From NCBI RefSeq assembly GCF_000259255.1, contig NC_017737.1, positions 124,001 to 188,000 on the forward strand: a DNA stretch of 64,000 nt. Direction: 5' to 3'. Each line of letters begins with the position of its first letter. The stretch's first letter is position 1. The DNA comes from Helicobacter cetorum MIT 00-7128. Lineage in GTDB: Bacteria; Campylobacterota; Campylobacteria; Campylobacterales; Helicobacteraceae. Below are positions 60,670-64,000 of the stretch, one piece after another. The notes below the pieces were generated by a model, which was given only the letters and a program-made list of their open reading frames with translations, did not search any database and had not been told where the DNA came from. A program made the translations under genes and the position numbers.

Positions 60670-62078
60670 TCTTTATCCTTTGATAATATTTTAATCTTTT
60701 CTATCAAATCTAGGGGTGTTAAAGCGTAGTTATTTTTAAACTCTAAGCTTGCTAATGCATGGGCCAAACTCGCATTAATACTAGCTTCTATTGGCGAATA
60801 ATTTTGAGAAAGTAAGCTAACAATCAGTCCGGCTAACACATCACCACTCCCTGCTTTTGCTAGAGCAACACTCCCTAAATTGTTAATAAAAACTTGCCCT
60901 TGATGAGCGATAATAGTATTAGCTCCCTTTAAAAGCAACACAACCTTTGGGTAATCTTTAGAAAAAGCCCTTGCAATCTTTAGCTTATTATCCAATAATT
61001 CTTGCATGCTTATTTTGACCCCCATAAGCCCTAAAAGTGATAAAAATTCTTTAGGGTGTGGGGTAAGTATTACTTCATAATCTAGGGCTTGTAAAATTTC
61101 TTTGTGATAAAAAGCCCCAGCATCTAAAACACATGGGGCAAGTTCAAGCCACTGATTAAAATCCTTTGGCATTACTTCTAATCCCATCCCTAAAGCAAAC
61201 GCACTAAGCTTGTTAGGAAAATTCTCACAAAAGACTAATTCTAAAGGCTTATTACTAGGATTAATCTCACATTCTAAGACTTGAATACTCACAACTCCTG
61301 CTCCAAAACTTAATGCACTCATCGCACTAATTAGCCCTGCTCCACTATGCTTACCTAAAAGCACATGTGCATGCCCATAATCGCCTTTATGAGCGTTTTT
61401 GTGCTTCCTTAGGGGTAATCTCAAATCGCTTTTTTCTAATAAAAAGGTGTCTGTCTTTGTCTCATAAACACTAGAAGCAACGCCTAAATGCCCTACTTCT
61501 AATTCCCCCACATAATCCTTAGCCCTATCACTTAATAAACATGCTTTTAAAGCTCCCATGCTTATAGTCATAGTTGCTTGAAACGCCCCTTGAGAGATTC
61601 TACCTTGAATATCTATCCCGCTAGGAATATCACAAGCGATTTTAAATTTTGCTTTTTTAGAAAGGCTTTCAAAACAATTAATTAGAGACGAATTTAATTC
61701 GCCCTTAAAATGACTCCCTATAACACAATCTATTAACACATCGCATTCTAAATCATCTAATGGGTTATATTTTTTTATTTCTACCCCTATTTTTAACGCC
61801 CTTTCTTTTTGTAATTGACACATAGGGCTTTTTGGGGGTCTCATTTCAAAAACTAGCACTCTAAAATGCCCCACTAAGCGTCTGGCTAACGCATAGCCAT
61901 CGCCCCCATTATCCCCACTCCCACATAGTATAATGACTTTAGAATTTAAGGGAGCGTTTTTAAAAACCGCCTTTTCTAAAGCTATAGAAGCGTTTTCCAT
62001 TAAAATATCTTCGCTTAATTGCAATTCTTCAACAGCTCTTTTGTCTAAGAAATCTACTTTTTCATACACTGAGCGCAT
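60660..62078 (-). CDS. nnr: bifunctional NAD(P)H-hydrate epimerase/dehydratase
   Basis: A 472-residue fusion: N-terminal YjeF epimerase ([30 protein letters not shown]) and C-terminal ribokinase-like dehydratase ([56 protein letters not shown]). It repairs damaged NADH. In H. pylori crdSR genes follow; here a 936-bp region with hairpins and decayed RM sequence follows instead. Confidence 0.95.
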   Translation of the reverse strand: MRSVYEKVDFLDKRAVEELQLSEDILMENASIALEKAVFKNAPLNSKVIILCGSGDNGGDGYALARRLVGHFRVLVFEMRPPKSPMCQLQKERALKIGVEIKKYNPLDDLECDVLIDCVIGSHFKGELNSSLINCFESLSKKAKFKIACDIPSGIDIQGRISQGAFQATMTISMGALKACLLSDRAKDYVGELEVGHLGVASSVYETKTDTFLLEKSDLRLPLRKHKNAHKGDYGHAHVLLGKHSGAGLISAMSALSFGAGVVSIQVLECEINPSNKPLELVFCENFPNKLSAFALGMGLEVMPKDFNQWLELAPCVLDAGAFYHKEILQALDYEVILTPHPKEFLSLLGLMGVKISMQELLDNKLKIARAFSKDYPKVVLLLKGANTIIAHQGQVFINNLGSVALAKAGSGDVLAGLIVSLLSQNYSPIEASINASLAHALASLEFKNNYALTPLDLIEKIKILSKDKEWN

Positions 62079-62180
62079 TATCTATCCTAGTGAGAAAATT
62101 ATCAAAAGATTTTACTTGAATTTAGCTTGATTTTTAAAAGATTCTTTTACTTCATGCCATTTGCTTACCCCATAAAGAAA

Positions 62181-62203
62181 CCCCCCTAATTTAAATTAGG
62201 GGG
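62181..62203. repeat. 22-bp palindrome
   Basis: CCCCCTAATTT followed directly by AAATTAGGGGG (62182-62203) is a perfect palindrome upstream of nnr. The 936-bp gap 62079-63014 has no intact gene. Confidence 0.85.
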
Positions 62204-62246
62204 AAACCTTTGGCTTAATAGACTTTTTTGACTACCAATTTAACCC

Positions 62247-62373
62247 TATACTTGAAAAATGGAAATTTCAAGTATAATAGCACCAAAGGTTTTTTGCCAT
62301 TTTTTTTACTCATGGCAATTCCTTTGCGGTAAGATTTTTACCCCCTAACTTCTGCTAAAAACTAGGGGGTAAG
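62247..62373 (+). ncRNA. candidate small RNA or regulatory hairpin array
   Basis: An 11-bp inverted repeat (TATACTTGAAA at 62247-62257 with TTTCAAGTATA at 62266-62276) overlaps a promoter-like pair TTGAAA (62252-62257) and TATAAT (62273-62278), 15 bases apart. Downstream, TTGCCAT/ATGGCAA with AAAGG/CCTTT (about 62285-62326) and TTACCCCCTA/TAGGGGGTAA (62338-62372) form two further hairpins. The second has no strong T-run after it. This could be a short transcript, or simply a hairpin-rich remnant. Also nearby: GCCCCATA/TATGGGGC (62493-62515) and a GAGTTT-TCATG pair (62531-62565). Confidence 0.3.
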
Positions 62374-62402
62374 TGTCATTTTACAAAAATCTTTCTTAAT
62401 TC

Positions 62403-62476
62403 TTAAAATAAAGTATCTTTTTTAAAACTTTGCGTTTTATCTTTTTCTATGACTTGTTTAGTGGCTTTGATTTTAT
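62403..62476 (-). pseudogene. remnant of an HsdS C-terminus, copy C
   Basis: The minus strand reads KIKATKQVIEKDKTQSFKKD then a stop at 62403-62405. KATKQVIEK matches the end of the specificity subunit at 63015 (INATKQVLEKEKKR). The upstream coding part is missing, so it is a fragment. Confidence 0.75.
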
Positions 62477-62726
62477 GGTAAGATTTTATCACGCCCCATA
62501 GTTGCAATATGGGGCAAATTACAGACATAGGAGTTTGTCATGTCCAAACTACATGATAAAAACTCTTGGTTAGTAGTATATCTTAAATTCTCTTTTAAGG
62601 GTTTTAAGTTTGTCTTTTTAATTGAAAGATAGCTAATCAAAGTTCCCTTAAGCTCACGCTTAGGGGTTTTCCTTAAAGTAATTTGTCTTAACTTTTGGGG
62701 CGTTTTTTAAACAAAGCGTTATGTTT

Positions 62727-62840
62727 TCATAAAAAGCTATCATTTTTTTCTTTTTCTATCACTTGTTTAGTGGCTTTGATTTTGGCATCGTTATATTCTG
62801 CTATGGCTTTTATGAATTTTGTTTTTTCTAAGAAGTTTTT
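62727..62840 (-). pseudogene. remnant of an HsdS C-terminus, copy B
   Basis: The minus strand reads KFIKAIAEYNDAKIKATKQV then IEKEKNDSFL and a stop at 62727-62729. EYNDAKI-ATKQV-EKEK is nearly identical to the end of the gene at 63015-64000. Just upstream the frame is broken (MNLENFAKNKNMI and a stop in another frame), so this is decayed. Confidence 0.8.
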
Positions 62841-63014
62841 TCAAATCATATTTTTATTCTTAGCAAAATTTTCTAAATTCATTCTTTAAGGGGGACTTAG
62901 GACGCTCTTCATTGCGTCCTTATCCCCCTTAACAACCCCCAAACACCCACAAGGCTTTTAAAGTTATCGCTTTAAAACTTTGTTTTAAAGCTCTTTTATA
63001 TTTATCTTAAAAAG

Positions 63015-64000
63015 CTATCGCTTTTTTTCTTTTTCTAGGACTTGTTTGGTGGCGTTTATTTTAGCATCGTTATACTCTACTACGCCCTTAATGATTTGCT
63101 TTTGTAAGGCGTTAATGCAAAGGTGCATGAAATTAAAATCAAGGTTGCCATGTTTTGTGGTGGGTAGTAAAATATTGATTTCATCGGCATCTTTTGCGTA
63201 AAAATTGCGTGAGTAATCAAATTGCCCTGCATGAGTAACCTTGTGGATAGCACTTGTGATAAACAAAACGGCGTTTTTTTCTAAGTCTTGGGTATGAACG
63301 ACGGCGATATGGTCGTCTGCTCCGTAGGGGTAATTCCTGTATTTTGCAGAACCAAACATATCAATGGTAATCGTATTTTTAGGGAATATCTCTACTTGAT
63401 TGCCGATAAAGGCTGAAACGCCCTCTTGATTTTCTCCAGCGGTTACAAAAGGTAAATCCCCTAAAATACGGTCGGCACTTTTTAGGCGTTTGCCCCTTGT
63501 AGATTTACCAAAAAGATTTTTAAGGTTAAAGCTTTGCCATTTTAGGCTACCAAGCGTTTCACTGAATTGTTTAAGAGCATTTTCTTCATCGCTTGTTAGA
63601 GTGGTGTTTTTTAGCCCTGTAGCTTGTAAGTAAGCGTCAAGTTCGGCGAGCCGATGCTGTTCAAGTTCGGCGAGCCGATGCTGTTCAAGTTCGGCTATAA
63701 AATTTTCCATAAAATTAAAGTCAATGTCTTCTAGTGTGGGGGTGGTAGCATTAAGGGTGCTTGGTTTTAGGGGTAGAATGACCTTGTCGTTTTTAATTTT
63801 TGCCCATGAACACATGTTTTCATAGCCGAATTTTTTAGGATAACCAAAAAATAGCGTGGATAAAAACAAACCGATTTTATGGTTAATCTCAAATTTAGGT
63901 TTGAGAGAAAATACCCTAGCGTGTGTTACCATTTTATAAGCAAAACTGCGATAAAACGCACAACCAAACATGTCAATAGTAATGGTATGACTTTCAAAAA
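63015..64000 (-). CDS. hsdS: type I-like restriction-modification specificity subunit HsdS, 5' end outside window
   Basis: Open to the window edge (at least 328 residues shown), so the N-terminus is missing. Two half-repeats are visible, each with a TITIDMFG motif (first TITIDMFGCAFYRSF, second TITIDMFGSAKYRNYPYGAD), typical of target-recognition domains. Between them lies a coiled spacer with an 8-residue repeat (AELEQHRL) and LDAYLQATGLKNTTL. The end is EYNDAKINATKQVLEKEKKR. HsdS proteins set the DNA target of type I or type IIG systems; no hsdM or hsdR is inside the window. It could be the S part of a BcgI-like system. Confidence 0.85.
   Translation of the reverse strand, partial: FESHTITIDMFGCAFYRSFAYKMVTHARVFSLKPKFEINHKIGLFLSTLFFGYPKKFGYENMCSWAKIKNDKVILPLKPSTLNATTPTLEDIDFNFMENFIAELEQHRLAELEQHRLAELDAYLQATGLKNTTLTSDEENALKQFSETLGSLKWQSFNLKNLFGKSTRGKRLKSADRILGDLPFVTAGENQEGVSAFIGNQVEIFPKNTITIDMFGSAKYRNYPYGADDHIAVVHTQDLEKNAVLFITSAIHKVTHAGQFDYSRNFYAKDADEINILLPTTKHGNLDFNFMHLCINALQKQIIKGVVEYNDAKINATKQVLEKEKKR
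63638..63695 (-). repeat. 24-bp direct repeat in the HsdS spacer
   Basis: Two perfect 24-bp copies (63638-63661, 63662-63685) and a 10-bp partial third copy encode repeated AELEQHRL between the two target-recognition domains. In EcoR124-type HsdS, extra spacer repeats change the DNA spacing recognised. Confidence 0.9.

Noticed and set aside
62695..62889. A 64-residue plus-strand reading frame
   Set aside because: It is the antisense of the HsdS remnant copy B; the minus strand shows a recognisable protein end and the plus strand does not.

Overview
The window looks like chromosomal DNA of a gastric Helicobacter close to, but not the same as, H. pylori. It is AT-rich, and gene order follows the H. 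pylori HP1296-HP1363 block almost gene for gene: rpsM-to-rpsJ, HP1321, HP1322, rnhB, fumC, crdAB-czcBA, azlCD, dnaJ, mnmA, nadD, nikR, exbBD-tonB, terC, corA, pgk, gapA, ung, plsC, ctpA, nadC, nadA, psd, ubiA, comEC, dnaB, nnr. The proteins are clearly diverged from H. pylori and there are extra genes, so a relative such as H. cetorum is more likely than H. pylori itself. Species is inferred from remembered gene order and cannot be proven from the window.

Layout. Positions 1-11.4 kb: the spc/S10 ribosomal operon on the minus strand with infA, map and secY, probably driven by one promoter upstream of rpsJ. 11.5-16.1 kb: an ATPase gene, two tandem paralogous secreted proteins (HP1322/LPP20-like), each with its own simple-sequence repeat just upstream of a predicted promoter, then rnhB and a cluster of small toxin-like genes (two HicA-like, one MazF/PemK-like) downstream of fumC. 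17.7-25.4 kb: a complete copper-resistance locus, crdA-crdB-czcB-czcA followed directly by its two-component system crdR-crdS; crdS has an out-of-frame A8 tract at its natural start. 25.3-35.8 kb: azlCD, dnaJ, a coiled-coil periplasmic protein, mnmA, a large VacA-like autotransporter, a J-domain protein, nadD and nikR. 36.3-37.9 kb: exbB-exbD-tonB.

38.5-41.1 kb holds the main accessory cassette: a TIR-domain protein, an exported four-cysteine coiled-coil protein and a multi-pass membrane protein, tightly coupled on the plus strand between tonB and terC. The TIR plus membrane-protein pairing suggests a defence or conflict system, but the exported middle protein is unusual. 41.3-62.1 kb is mainly housekeeping on the minus strand, with departures from H. 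pylori: a short Campylobacter-type pgi between gapA and pgk, purS-purQ beside ctpA (apparently what is left of a ctpA-purC-purS-purQ order), a thiL gene after nadC, and a gapA with no ATG/GTG/TTG start. 62.1-64.0 kb is a decayed restriction-modification locus: a partial two-TRD specificity subunit with an 8-residue repeat in its spacer, two further remnants of the same C-terminal end, and several strong hairpins.

The genes combine translation and secretion machinery, copper and nickel/iron homeostasis (crd/czc, nikR, exb/tonB), lower glycolysis, NAD, phospholipid and quinone synthesis, DNA uptake and replication (comEC, dnaB), and several candidate phase-variable or conflict modules. I saw no tRNA, rRNA, CRISPR array or insertion sequence.
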